Below are positions 33,770 to 41,153 of a DNA stretch of 41,153 bases, piece after piece. The notes beneath the pieces are model-generated. The model did not search any database. It had not been told where the DNA came from and worked only from the letters and a program-made list of their open reading frames with translations. Origin of the DNA: Paracoccaceae bacterium (GTDB lineage: Bacteria > Pseudomonadota > Alphaproteobacteria > Rhodobacterales > Rhodobacteraceae); assembly GCA_024636555.1 (NCBI GenBank), contig JAGXGW010000028.1:1-41153 (forward strand). Reading direction: 5' to 3'. Both the position numbers and the translations under genes were made by a program. Position 1 is the first letter of the stretch; each line of letters starts with the position of its first letter.

Positions 33770-35371
33770 ATGACCACGGAGAAAGCGCTGGACCCGGCCT
33801 ATTCGGTCCTGCGCAACATTCTGGACCGCTTCGCCACCCAGACGCCCGATGCGCCCTTCGTGCAGTTCTGGCCCGGCGATCTTTGGGATTACCGTACCAC
33901 CCGTGACAGGGTCCGCGCCCGTGCCGCAGCGCTGCAAGCGGCGGGCGTGGCGCAGGGCGACCATGTTCTGTGCTTCATGGGGAATGGCCCCGATTTGCTG
34001 ACAAGCTGGTTCGCGATCAACTATCTCGGCGCAGTCTATGTGCCTGTGAACACCGCGGCGCGTGGCAGACCCCTGGAGCATATCCTGCAGGATGCCGACG
34101 CGGCGCTGATGATTGCGGAGACGGCGTTGATCCACCGGCTGACCGATCTGTCCACAGGTAGCCTGCGCCGTATCCTGACCGTGGATGCGGGCGATGTTCC
34201 GGCTCTGCCCTCTGTCGAGATTGCACCGATGGCCGATGATGCCGAGGCTGCATCGCGCCCCGGTGCGCTGGAACTTGAGCGGCCAATCCAGCCATGGGAT
34301 ACGCAGGCCATCATGTATACCTCCGGCACGACGGGCGATGCGAAAGGCGTGCTGTCGTCCTATGTGCAGCTATACACGATGGGGCCCGATGCCTTTGACT
34401 GCGTCGCGTCCGACGACCGCTGTATGATCTGCGGCCCGATCTTCCATTGCGGATCAGCGCTTTATGTCTATGCGATGCTCGCACGCGGGCTGTCCATCGG
34501 GATGATGCGTGAGTTCAAGACGCAGGATTTCTGGCCCGCCGTGCGGGAGACAGGATCGACCTATGCGTTGTTGCTGGGGGTGATGGCGAGCTTCCTGATC
34601 AAGCAACCGCCGGACAGCCGGGACAGGGACCACCCTCTGCGCCGCGCCTTCATCACGCCATTCGGAGAGGACGGGCCGCTTTTTGCAGAGCGTTTCGGGG
34701 TGGAGGCATGGACGATCTACAATATGACAGAGATCGCCAGCCCGATGCATGCAGGCCCGAACATCACCCGCAAGGGCATCGCTGGCAAGCCGAGGCCATG
34801 GTTCGACCTGCGTGTGGTGGACGAGAATGACATCCCGTTGCCCGATGGCGAGACCGGCGAATTGATTATCCGGTCGCACCGGCCCTGGGCCTTGATGAAG
34901 GGCTATTACAAAAAGCCCGCCGCCACGGCAGAGGCGATGCAGAACGGCTGGTTCCACACCGGCGACGGGTTCCGGCGCGAGGCGGATGGTACGTTCTTTT
35001 TTGTCGACCGCCTAAAAGATATCATCCGGCGCCGGGGCGAGAATATCTCATCCTTTGCGCTGGAAAACGAGGTTGTCGCATATCCCGCCGTGCGTGAATG
35101 CGCCGCCCTTGCTGTGCCGAGCGAGCATAGCGAGGATGATGTGATGATTGCGGTGACGCCGGTTGAGGGTGCAAAGATCGACATACCCGATCTGTTGCGC
35201 TTTCTGTCAAAGCAGTTGCCGCGCTACATGGTGCCCCGCTACGTGCGGATTCTGGATGATCTGCCCAAGACAGCGAATGGCAAAATCCAGAAAGCTGCGC
35301 TGCGACGCGAGGGTGTCACCGCCGCGACCTACGACAGGGAAACCGCCGGTTCCGGTCGGCGGCCAGCGTGA
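33770..35371 (+). CDS. AMP-forming acyl-CoA synthetase / CoA ligase, CaiC-like
   Basis: A 533-residue ATP-dependent CoA ligase that makes acyl-CoA from a carboxylic acid via an acyl-adenylate. The P-loop is YTSGTTGDAKGV (about residue 183), the NMTEIASP motif takes the place of YGxTE, and the hinge and C-terminal motifs are TGDGFRREADGTFFFVDRLKDII and PKTANGKIQKAAL, whose Lys is the adenylation catalyst. The DRLKDIIRRRGENIS form resembles CaiC-type (crotonobetaine/carnitine) ligases, though the substrate is unproved. The ATG at 33770 has GGGAGGAGG upstream; the long open frame to 33620 crosses operator O2 and is not coding. It heads the operon with the thioesterase and the iron alcohol dehydrogenase. 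Confidence 0.9.
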   Translation: MTTEKALDPAYSVLRNILDRFATQTPDAPFVQFWPGDLWDYRTTRDRVRARAAALQAAGVAQGDHVLCFMGNGPDLLTSWFAINYLGAVYVPVNTAARGRPLEHILQDADAALMIAETALIHRLTDLSTGSLRRILTVDAGDVPALPSVEIAPMADDAEAASRPGALELERPIQPWDTQAIMYTSGTTGDAKGVLSSYVQLYTMGPDAFDCVASDDRCMICGPIFHCGSALYVYAMLARGLSIGMMREFKTQDFWPAVRETGSTYALLLGVMASFLIKQPPDSRDRDHPLRRAFITPFGEDGPLFAERFGVEAWTIYNMTEIASPMHAGPNITRKGIAGKPRPWFDLRVVDENDIPLPDGETGELIIRSHRPWALMKGYYKKPAATAEAMQNGWFHTGDGFRREADGTFFFVDRLKDIIRRRGENISSFALENEVVAYPAVRECAALAVPSEHSEDDVMIAVTPVEGAKIDIPDLLRFLSKQLPRYMVPRYVRILDDLPKTANGKIQKAALRREGVTAATYDRETAGSGRRPA

Positions 35372-35439
35372 GATGCGGATTTGCACCGCACATCCGGTGA
35401 ACCACCGTCCCTCTGTCATGTGACCGGAAAGGAGCCCCT

Positions 35440-35877
35440 TTGACACAGCGACCAACACCCAAAACCCGCGATGCCTTCGCGGCTTTCTGTCCGATCAGCA
35501 CGCGCTGGAGCGATAACGACGCCTACCGCCATGTGAACAATGTGACGTATCTGTCCTTTTTCGACACGGCTGTGAACGAGAATCTGATCAAGGGGGGTGT
35601 GCTCGATATCGAGAACAGCGACGCGATCGGCCTCGTTGCCCGCAGCAATTGCGATTATTTCGCTGCCGTCTCGTTTCCCGACAAGATCGATGTCGGGCTG
35701 TCCGTCAGCAGGCTGGGCACATCCAGCGTGACATACGAGCTTGCCGTCTTTCCCGAGAACGAGGCGCAAGCGGCGGCGCAGGGTCAATTGGTCCATGTCT
35801 ATGTTGACCGCCAAACCAACCGTCCGGTCGATCTGCCTGCGGCCTTGCGGGCACATCTTTCCGGGCTTGTGACATAA
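35440..35877 (+). CDS. hotdog-fold acyl-CoA thioesterase
   Basis: A 145-residue hotdog-fold thioesterase of the 4-hydroxybenzoyl-CoA / YbgC type. The active-site helix region TRWSDNDAYRHVNNVTYLSFFDTAVNE contains the Asp and the HVNN pattern typical of the family. It would release free acid from a CoA ester, or prevent CoA trapping when the ligase in the same operon is active. The start is TTG at 35440, with AAAGGAG seven bases upstream; no ATG is available before the conserved domain. It lies 68 bases after the ligase and 45 bases before the alcohol dehydrogenase. Confidence 0.85.
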   Translation: MTQRPTPKTRDAFAAFCPISTRWSDNDAYRHVNNVTYLSFFDTAVNENLIKGGVLDIENSDAIGLVARSNCDYFAAVSFPDKIDVGLSVSRLGTSSVTYELAVFPENEAQAAAQGQLVHVYVDRQTNRPVDLPAALRAHLSGLVT

Positions 35878-35922
35878 ACCGTTGGCCGGACCATCGCCCA
35901 ACCCAAACCAAAGCGAGCGCAC

Positions 35923-37083
35923 ATGACTCCCTTCACATTCAACACAACCAAATCCATCGTTTTCCGTCCCGGTGCGGCGACTGAAATGGGAGAGATCGCC
36001 CGGGCGGTTCTGGGCGACAAGGTCCTGTTTGTCACGGATGCCGGGGTTGTGGGGCTCGGCCTTTGCGCGCCCGCAATCGCATCGCTCGAGGCGAAGGGCG
36101 CACATGTCAGCGTGTTCGACGCGGTAGAGGCCGATCCGTCGCGCGCGACACTGGAAGCGGCTGTGGCGATGGGGCAGTCGATCGGCGCGACCGGCGTGAT
36201 CGGCTTTGGTGGCGGTTCTGCCATGGATGTTGCCAAAGTCGCCGCGCTGCTTCTGGGATCAGGCGAAGACCTTGATGATGCCTGGGGCGTCGGGAATGCC
36301 AAGGGGCCAAGGTTGCCTTTGGTTCTGGTGCCAACCACCGCCGGTACCGGAAGCGAGGTAACGCCCGTCTCCATCATCTCTGTCGGAGGGGAGGAAAAAC
36401 GCGGCGTGTCCAGCCCGATCCTGCTGCCGGATATCGCCGTTCTGGATGCGGAACTGACGCTTGGCCTGCCCGCTCCGATCACGGCGGCTACGGGAGTGGA
36501 TGCGATGGTCCATGCCATCGAATCCTATGCCTCCGCCAATGCGAACAACAATCCCATCAGCCAGCTTCTGGCGCGTCAGGCCCTCAGGTTGCTGGGCGGC
36601 AATATTCTCAAGGTGATGGAGACGCCGCGGGACATCGAGGCGCGCAGCGCGATGCTGCTGGGCGCGACACTTGCAGGGCAGGCCTTTGGCAACTCTCCCG
36701 TGGCAGCGGTCCATGCGCTGGCCTACCCGATTGGCGGCACCTTCCACGTGCCGCATGGTGTGTCGAACGCGCTGATTCTGCCGCATGTGCTGCGTTTCAA
36801 CGCACCCGCCGCGTATCAGCCTTATTCAGAGATCGCAGCAGATGCGTTTCCGCATCTGGAAAGCGTCCCCCATGGAGAGGAGCGGTGTGCAGGCTTCATC
36901 ACCGCAATCGATGATCTGATCGCAAAAGTCGGGATTCCGGCGCGGCTTCGCGATGTCGAAGTTCCGGAAAGCGCGATCGACAAAATGGCTGCGGATGCGA
37001 TGCTGCAAACACGGCTTTTGGTGAATAATCCCCGCGAGGTAACCCAAGAAGATGCCCGTATGATCTATCTTGCGGCCTGGTGA
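35923..37083 (+). CDS. iron-containing (group III) alcohol dehydrogenase
   Basis: A 386-residue iron-type NAD(P)-dependent alcohol dehydrogenase. The nucleotide-binding GFGGGSAMDVAK motif is near residue 96, PTTAGTGSEVTP follows, and the metal-binding residues appear in GVDAMVHAIESY and AVHALAYPIGGTFHVPHGVSNA. All are present, so it should be active. Family members oxidise primary alcohols, diols or hydroxy acids such as 4-hydroxybutyrate; the substrate here may be the alcohol released by the upstream hydrolase. It ends the operon begun by the CoA ligase; the next operon starts 334 bases later with its own operator. Confidence 0.92.
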   Translation: MTPFTFNTTKSIVFRPGAATEMGEIARAVLGDKVLFVTDAGVVGLGLCAPAIASLEAKGAHVSVFDAVEADPSRATLEAAVAMGQSIGATGVIGFGGGSAMDVAKVAALLLGSGEDLDDAWGVGNAKGPRLPLVLVPTTAGTGSEVTPVSIISVGGEEKRGVSSPILLPDIAVLDAELTLGLPAPITAATGVDAMVHAIESYASANANNNPISQLLARQALRLLGGNILKVMETPRDIEARSAMLLGATLAGQAFGNSPVAAVHALAYPIGGTFHVPHGVSNALILPHVLRFNAPAAYQPYSEIAADAFPHLESVPHGEERCAGFITAIDDLIAKVGIPARLRDVEVPESAIDKMAADAMLQTRLLVNNPREVTQEDARMIYLAAW

Positions 37084-37417
37084 GGCGAGCATTCTGTCGA
37101 GCTTCGGCATGCCGCAAATAAACTGTTACACAAACGGCCCCAACTTTGCCTCTTTGAGACATGTGCGCCCTTGACGGGCAGCGGTCACTGCATCTAGCCT
37201 GATGTGCAAGAGAAGGGAGTGAGTTGGGTTCATGCCATTCAACAATGCGGTGTGAGTAACAATTCAAGCAAACGCCGACCGTTTGCATAATGCTGTTTCA
37301 AGTCCAATCAGGCATTTGCCTTTTCTGTCAGAGCGCTTGATGGATATTGCATGCCTTAATGAGCAATTATGAACACATACTGAAAAGTATGATCCTACGG
37401 GGGTGAGGGAGGCCACT
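37084..37417 (+). promoter_or_regulatory. long promoter region of the ABC importer operon
   Basis: The 334 bases before the leader ORF contain operator O3 near the 3' end and no clear gene. TTGACG (37173-37178) and TTGCAT (37301-37306) are possible -35 elements, but no -10 is convincing. AT content is higher than in neighbouring coding DNA. Confidence 0.45.
37375..37392. promoter_or_regulatory. operator O3, inverted repeat
   Basis: ACATAC-N6-GTATGA with spacer TGAAAA, 67 bases before the importer ATPase start. It matches O1 and O2 with one mismatch in the right arm, and has the same six-base spacer. Confidence 0.7.
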
Positions 37418-37462
37418 GTGACCAAGAATATGTCAAAGCAGCATGCAAGTGCGGCTTCATGA
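37418..37462 (+). CDS. short leader ORF overlapping the livG start
   Basis: A GTG-started ORF of 14 codons (MTKNMSKQHASAAS), preceded by GGGAGG five bases upstream. Its stop TGA overlaps the ATG of the downstream ATPase gene (ATGA). The ATPase gene itself lacks a clear ribosome site, so translation of this leader may deliver ribosomes to it. It could also be a chance ORF; a conserved position in relatives would decide. Confidence 0.4.
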   Translation: MTKNMSKQHASAAS

Positions 37463-38208
37463 GCGAGGTGCTTGTGGCCAAGGGCCTGTCAAAAGAATTC
37501 AAGGGTTTCTTTGCGGTCAAGAACGTGGACCTGTCCGTTCAGCGCGGCTCTGTGCATGCACTGATCGGACCGAACGGCGCGGGGAAGACAACGCTTTTCA
37601 ACCTCCTGACCAAGTTCCTGAAACCATCCGCCGGCACGATCACGTATGAAGGCAAGGATATCACCGCGCGGTCATCGGAAGATATCGCAAGACTGGGCCT
37701 GGTGCGGTCGTTCCAGATTTCGGCGGTCTTCGGTGACCTGACGGTGCTGGAAAATGTCCGCATCGCGCTGCAACGGCGCCGTGGTGACAGCTATGATTTC
37801 TGGCGCTCCGAAAGGGTCTTGTCCGAATATAACGATGAGGCTCTCGAATACATCGAAAGCGTCGGTCTGTCCGAATTCGTGGCCAACAGGGCGGCGGAGC
37901 TGTCTTACGGGCGCAAGCGCGCGCTGGAGATCGCCACAACGCTGGCGCTCAGCCCTGATATGCTGTTGCTGGACGAGCCAATGGCCGGAATGGGGCAGGA
38001 AGACATCGATCGTATTTCCGCGCTGATCAAACGGATTGCAGAGGGCCGTACCATCCTGATGGTGGAGCACAATCTTTCAGTCGTCGCCAACCTGTCGGAC
38101 CGGATCACCGTACTGGCGCGCGGAGAGGTTCTTGCGGAAGGGGATTACGAAACCATCGCGAAGTCACCCGAAGTGATCGAAGCATATATCGGGGCTGGAC
38201 ATGACTGA
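37459..38208 (+). CDS. livG: LivG-like ABC transporter ATP-binding protein
   Basis: A 249-residue ABC ATPase of the branched-chain amino acid / small organic acid importer type (LivG). Walker A is GPNGAGKTTLFN, the signature is ELSYGRKRALEIATTLA, Walker B is MLLLDEPMAGMG, and the switch His is in VEHNLSVV. The LivG form often has the YGRKRALEIA signature, as here. The ATG at 37459 overlaps the stop of a short leader ORF. It is the first importer gene behind operator O3 and overlaps livF by eight bases. Liv systems also import aromatic and other acids, so the substrate need not be an amino acid. Confidence 0.92.
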   Translation: MSEVLVAKGLSKEFKGFFAVKNVDLSVQRGSVHALIGPNGAGKTTLFNLLTKFLKPSAGTITYEGKDITARSSEDIARLGLVRSFQISAVFGDLTVLENVRIALQRRRGDSYDFWRSERVLSEYNDEALEYIESVGLSEFVANRAAELSYGRKRALEIATTLALSPDMLLLDEPMAGMGQEDIDRISALIKRIAEGRTILMVEHNLSVVANLSDRITVLARGEVLAEGDYETIAKSPEVIEAYIGAGHD

Positions 38209-38944
38209 ACAAATCACACGCCCGGCCGGTGCCGCCAAGACCGACACACCCCTACTGACAGTTTCCGGCCTGCAGGGCTGGTACGGTGAAAGCCATGTGC
38301 TGCACGGCGTCGACTTTACCGTGTCGCGCGGAGAGGTCGTCACTTTGCTGGGCCGCAACGGGGCCGGCAAGACAACCACGATCAACTCCATCATGGGCAT
38401 TCTCGACAAGAGAGAAGGGTCCATCAAGCTTGGCGATACCGAGACGATCAAGATGCAGGCCCGCGAGATCGCGCGCCTTGGAATCGCGATCTGCCCGGAG
38501 GAGCGCGGGATCTTCTCGTCGCTGTCGGTGGAGGAAAACCTGATGTTGCCGCCGAAAATCGCCGACGGCGGCCTTGACGTGGAGCGGATTTACGACCTGT
38601 TTCCCAATCTCAAGGAACGTCGCCGCAGTCAGGGGACAAAACTGTCCGGCGGGGAACAGCAGATGCTCGCCATTGCGCGCATTCTGAGGACCGGCGCGCG
38701 TTTCCTGCTGCTGGACGAACCGACCGAAGGCCTTGCGCCGGTGATCGTTCAGCAAATCGGCAAGACGATCAACTTGCTGAAAAACGACGGGTTCACGACC
38801 ATTCTGGTGGAGCAGAATTTCCGGTTCGCGGCATCCGTCGCCGACCGGCACTACGTCGTCGATCAGGGGCGCGTGATCGACATGATCCCCAACGAGGAAC
38901 TCGACGCAAATATCGACAAGCTACACGCCTATCTTGGCGTCTGA
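38201..38944 (+). CDS. livF: LivF-like ABC transporter ATP-binding protein
   Basis: A 247-residue second ATPase of the importer. Walker A is GRNGAGKTTTIN, the LivF-type KLSGGEQQMLAIARIL signature is followed by Walker B FLLLDEPTEGLAPV, and the switch is in VEQNFRFA. It starts inside the livG stop region, an eight-base overlap, so the two ATPases are made together. LivF and LivG form a heterodimer that drives the two permeases. The substrate-binding protein gene follows after 45 bases. Confidence 0.93.
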   Translation: MTEQITRPAGAAKTDTPLLTVSGLQGWYGESHVLHGVDFTVSRGEVVTLLGRNGAGKTTTINSIMGILDKREGSIKLGDTETIKMQAREIARLGIAICPEERGIFSSLSVEENLMLPPKIADGGLDVERIYDLFPNLKERRRSQGTKLSGGEQQMLAIARILRTGARFLLLDEPTEGLAPVIVQQIGKTINLLKNDGFTTILVEQNFRFAASVADRHYVVDQGRVIDMIPNEELDANIDKLHAYLGV

Positions 38945-38989
38945 AATCAGCAACGACGCGTGAAAGCGTCACCAAAGGGAGGAATCCAC

Positions 38990-40192
38990 ATGTTCAAGAG
39001 GATAGCACTCGGCTCTGTCGCGGCGCTCGCGCTCGGCACTGCCCCGGCACTGGCGGACATCGATGTCAAACTCGGTGTTCTGAACGACAGATCCGGCATC
39101 TATGCGGATCTTGCGGGCGAGGGTTCGGTTGTTGCGGCGCGTATGGCCGTCGAGGATTTTGATGCCGAAAGCAAGGGCATCAACGTCACGATCGTCTCGG
39201 CCGACCACCAGAACAAACCCGACGTTGCCTCGACCATCGCACGTCAGTGGTATGATCAGGACGGCGTTGACGTCATTCTTGATGTTCCGACGTCCTCGGC
39301 CGCACTCGCCGTCGCCAGCATCACTGCCGAGATGAACAAGATCATGATCAACTCGGGCGCCGCCACGTCCGATCTGACGGGTGCGTCCTGTCAGGAAACC
39401 ACGGTTCACTGGACATATGACACAGCCGCCCTGGCCAATGGCACCGGCAAGGCCGTGACGGAAAGCGGTGGCGATACATGGTTCTTCCTGACGGCTGACT
39501 ATGCTTTCGGTCAGGCACTGGAGCGCGATACCCGTGCCGTGGTCGAAGAAAATGGCGGTACAGTTGTCGGCAGCGTCGCCCACCCGTTCCCCGGCACCGA
39601 TTTCGCGTCCTTCCTGTTGCAGGCGCAAGCGTCGGGCGCAAAGGTGATCGGTCTGGCGAATGCTGGCGGTGACACTGTCAACGCGATCAAGCAAGCCTCT
39701 GAATTCGGAATCACGCAAGCCGGGCAATCGCTGGCCGGTCTGCTGCTGTTCCTGACAGATGTTCACGCGCTCGGCACAGAGGTCGCACAGGGTCTGGTGC
39801 TGACAGAGGCGTTCTATTGGGACCTGAACGACGAGACCCGCGCTTGGTCCGAGCGGTTCCAGGCCGAAATGGGCAACAAGCCCACGATGGTTCAGGCCGG
39901 CGTCTATGCAGGCACGCTGCATTACCTGAAAGCCGTGGAAGAGCTTGGCGACAAGGAGACCATGGCGGTGATGGAGAAGATGAAGGAAATGCCATCCAGC
40001 GATCCGCTGTTCGGTGAGGGCTACATCCGCAAGGACGGTCGCCACATCCACGACATGTACCTGTTCGAGGTCAAGACACCCGAAGAATCGACAGGCGAGT
40101 GGGATCTGTACAAGCTGATCTCCACGATCAGCGGTGAGGATGCGTTCCGCCCTCTCGAAGAGGGTAACTGCGCCTTCGCGATGGCTGACTAA
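38990..40192 (+). CDS. Liv-type periplasmic substrate-binding protein
   Basis: A 400-residue type I periplasmic binding protein for the importer. A signal peptide covers about residues 1-22 (FKRIALGSVAALALGTAPALA). The mature protein starts with DIDVKLGVLNDRSGIYADLAGEGSVVAARMA, the usual LivK-like opening, and has TSSAALAVAS, the hinge-region DYAFGQALERD, and PTMVQAGVYAGTLHYLKAV. AAAGGGAGG lies before the ATG at 38990. The ligand is not evident; aromatic or branched acids are common for this clade. Its expression may exceed that of the permease genes because a terminator-like hairpin follows. Confidence 0.93.
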   Translation: MFKRIALGSVAALALGTAPALADIDVKLGVLNDRSGIYADLAGEGSVVAARMAVEDFDAESKGINVTIVSADHQNKPDVASTIARQWYDQDGVDVILDVPTSSAALAVASITAEMNKIMINSGAATSDLTGASCQETTVHWTYDTAALANGTGKAVTESGGDTWFFLTADYAFGQALERDTRAVVEENGGTVVGSVAHPFPGTDFASFLLQAQASGAKVIGLANAGGDTVNAIKQASEFGITQAGQSLAGLLLFLTDVHALGTEVAQGLVLTEAFYWDLNDETRAWSERFQAEMGNKPTMVQAGVYAGTLHYLKAVEELGDKETMAVMEKMKEMPSSDPLFGEGYIRKDGRHIHDMYLFEVKTPEESTGEWDLYKLISTISGEDAFRPLEEGNCAFAMAD

Positions 40193-40200
40193 ATCCGGTC

Positions 40201-40238
40201 GGGCGCGTCGACAACGTTCGACGTGCCCTTTCTTTTCC
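40201..40238 (+). terminator. intrinsic terminator / attenuator between binding protein and permease genes
   Basis: GGGCGCGTCGA (40201-40211) pairs with TCGACGTGCCC (40218-40228) in an 11-base stem with one G-T pair and a six-base loop, followed by TTTCTTTTCC. It lies inside an operon, so partial read-through is expected. Confidence 0.75.
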
Positions 40239-40264
40239 TGACATTGCAATGAGGCAGGTCCCGC

Positions 40265-41131
40265 ATGTTCGAGATATTCGGTATCCCAATTCAAGCCTTT
40301 ATGGGACAGCTCCTGATCGGCCTGATCAACGGCTCTTTCTATGCGGTACTGTCGCTGGGGCTGGCCGTTATTTTCGGTCTGCTCAATATCATCAATTTCA
40401 CGCATGGCGCCCAGTATATGATGGGTGCATTCGTTGCATGGATGCTGCTGAACTATCTCGGCCTGAACTACTGGTTCGCGCTGGCCCTTGCGCCGCTGAT
40501 TGTCGGGGCCACGGGCATTGTCATAGAGCGGTTGATGATCAAGCGATTATACAAGCTTGACCACCTTTACGGCCTGCTGCTGACATTCGGTATCGCCCTG
40601 ATCCTACAGGGGTTGTTCCGCAACTATTATGGTATCTCGGGTCTGTCCTACAGTATTCCTCCGGCGCTGTCCGGCGGCACGAATCTCGGCTTCATGTTCT
40701 TGCCGAACTACCGCGCTTGGGTGATTTTCGCCTCTGTGATCGTGTGTTTCGGGACCTGGTACATGATCGAGAGAACACGGCTCGGCGCCTATCTCCGCGC
40801 CGCGACAGAAAATCCGACACTCGTCGGTGCCTTCGGGATCAACGTGCCGCGAATGGTCACGCTGACCTACGGTTTCGGCGTTGCGCTGGCGGCCTTTGCA
40901 GGTGTGCTGGCCGCTCCGATCTATTCGGTCAACCCCAACATGGGGGCAGACCTGATCATCGTTGTGTTCGCCGTGGTGGTGATCGGCGGGATGGGCTCCA
41001 TCCTCGGGGCCATCCTGACAGGGTTCGGGCTTGGCGTCATCGAGGGCCTGACCCGCGTCTTTTATCCGGAAGGTTCGGCTGTCGTGATCTTTGTCATAAT
41101 GGCAATCGTGCTCATGATAAAACCCGAAGGC
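40265..41131 (+). CDS. livH: LivH-like branched-chain amino acid type ABC permease, 3' truncated
   Basis: 289 codons of a LivH-type permease, cut by the contig end. It begins MFEIFGIPIQAFMGQLLIGLINGSFYAVLSLGLAVIFG in short hydrophobic blocks, has INFTHGAQYMMGAF (the family's NFAHG-like motif), and the conserved EAA-type loop RAATENPTLVGAFGINV. At least seven TM helices are visible. LivH and LivM form the channel of the importer; LivM is beyond the window. The reading frame runs on into bases 41132-41153, which are adapter sequence, so the true C-terminus is missing. Confidence 0.9.
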
Positions 41132-41153
41132 CTGTCTCTTATACACATCTCCG
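41132..41153. other. sequencing adapter (Nextera / Tn5 mosaic end), not genomic
   Basis: The last 22 bases begin CTGTCTCTTATACACATCT and continue CCG, the known start of the Illumina Nextera read-2 adapter, built on the Tn5 mosaic end. The contig therefore ends in untrimmed adapter, and coding calls should stop at 41131. Confidence 0.95.

Noticed and set aside
40604..41146. 180-residue minus-strand ORF starting MYKRQ
   Set aside because: Its first residues come from adapter sequence and the rest is the antisense of the livH-like gene.

Overview
The window reads as a chromosomal contig end from an alphaproteobacterium of the Rhodobacteraceae / Roseobacter group. This rests on protein family content rather than a database search: a CcrM-type GANTC methyltransferase beside rnhB, DUF4170 and DUF2125 proteins, DUF721, an MlaE permease with a fused STAS-like domain, high GC with dense packing, and a short intergenic motif at convergent gene ends that I recall from roseobacter genomes. 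No prophage, insertion sequence, integrase or CRISPR array was seen. The last 22 bases match the Illumina Nextera / Tn5 mosaic-end adapter and are not genomic.

Layout. 1-2.5 kb: a partial flavoprotein, an HNH protein, and a coupled crotonase-fold protein plus SDR. 2.6-9 kb: a DUF2125 protein, then a plus-strand run tldE/pmbA - cysQ-like phosphatase - DUF4170 - Kdo transferase (waaA-like) - lpxK, the last two for lipid A / LPS core. 9.1-13.8 kb: a minus-strand unit DUF721 - dsbA-like - CaiB-type CoA-transferase, divergent from mutY and alkB. 14-20 kb: ccrM and rnhB, small secreted proteins, a two-TM membrane protein with a C-terminal winged helix, a YcaQ-like glycosylase, a LacI regulator, and tRNA-Arg(CCT). 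20.2-24.5 kb: a four-gene Mla/MCE lipid transport operon (mlaE-mlaF-mlaD-lipoprotein). 24.8-28.5 kb: a zinc peptidase-like protein, a large OmpA protein with 13-residue tandem repeats, and a membrane-anchored Pro-rich protein.

28.6-41.1 kb is the most interesting part: an apparently undescribed catabolic regulon. A TetR regulator is divergent from an NAD-dependent epimerase/dehydrogenase, an FMO/Baeyer-Villiger-like monooxygenase and a cyclase-family hydrolase. Next come an enoyl-CoA hydratase-like gene (minus strand), an AMP-forming CoA ligase, a hotdog thioesterase, an iron-type alcohol dehydrogenase, and a Liv-type ABC importer (two ATPases, binding protein, permease). Three inverted repeats with the same core, ACATAC-N6-GTATGT (the third with one mismatch), sit in the three main promoter regions of this block: 29403-29428, 33657-33674 and 37375-37392. 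The genes would fit import of a small organic substrate, dehydrogenation, oxygenation, ring or ester hydrolysis, alcohol oxidation, CoA activation and beta-oxidation-like steps. The substrate is unknown.

Other points of interest are a 21-bp element found in three convergent gene junctions, three GANTC sites in 38 bp upstream of ccrM, mutually exclusive hairpins downstream of ccrM, a 14-codon leader ORF overlapping the livG start, and an attenuator-like terminator between the binding-protein and permease genes.
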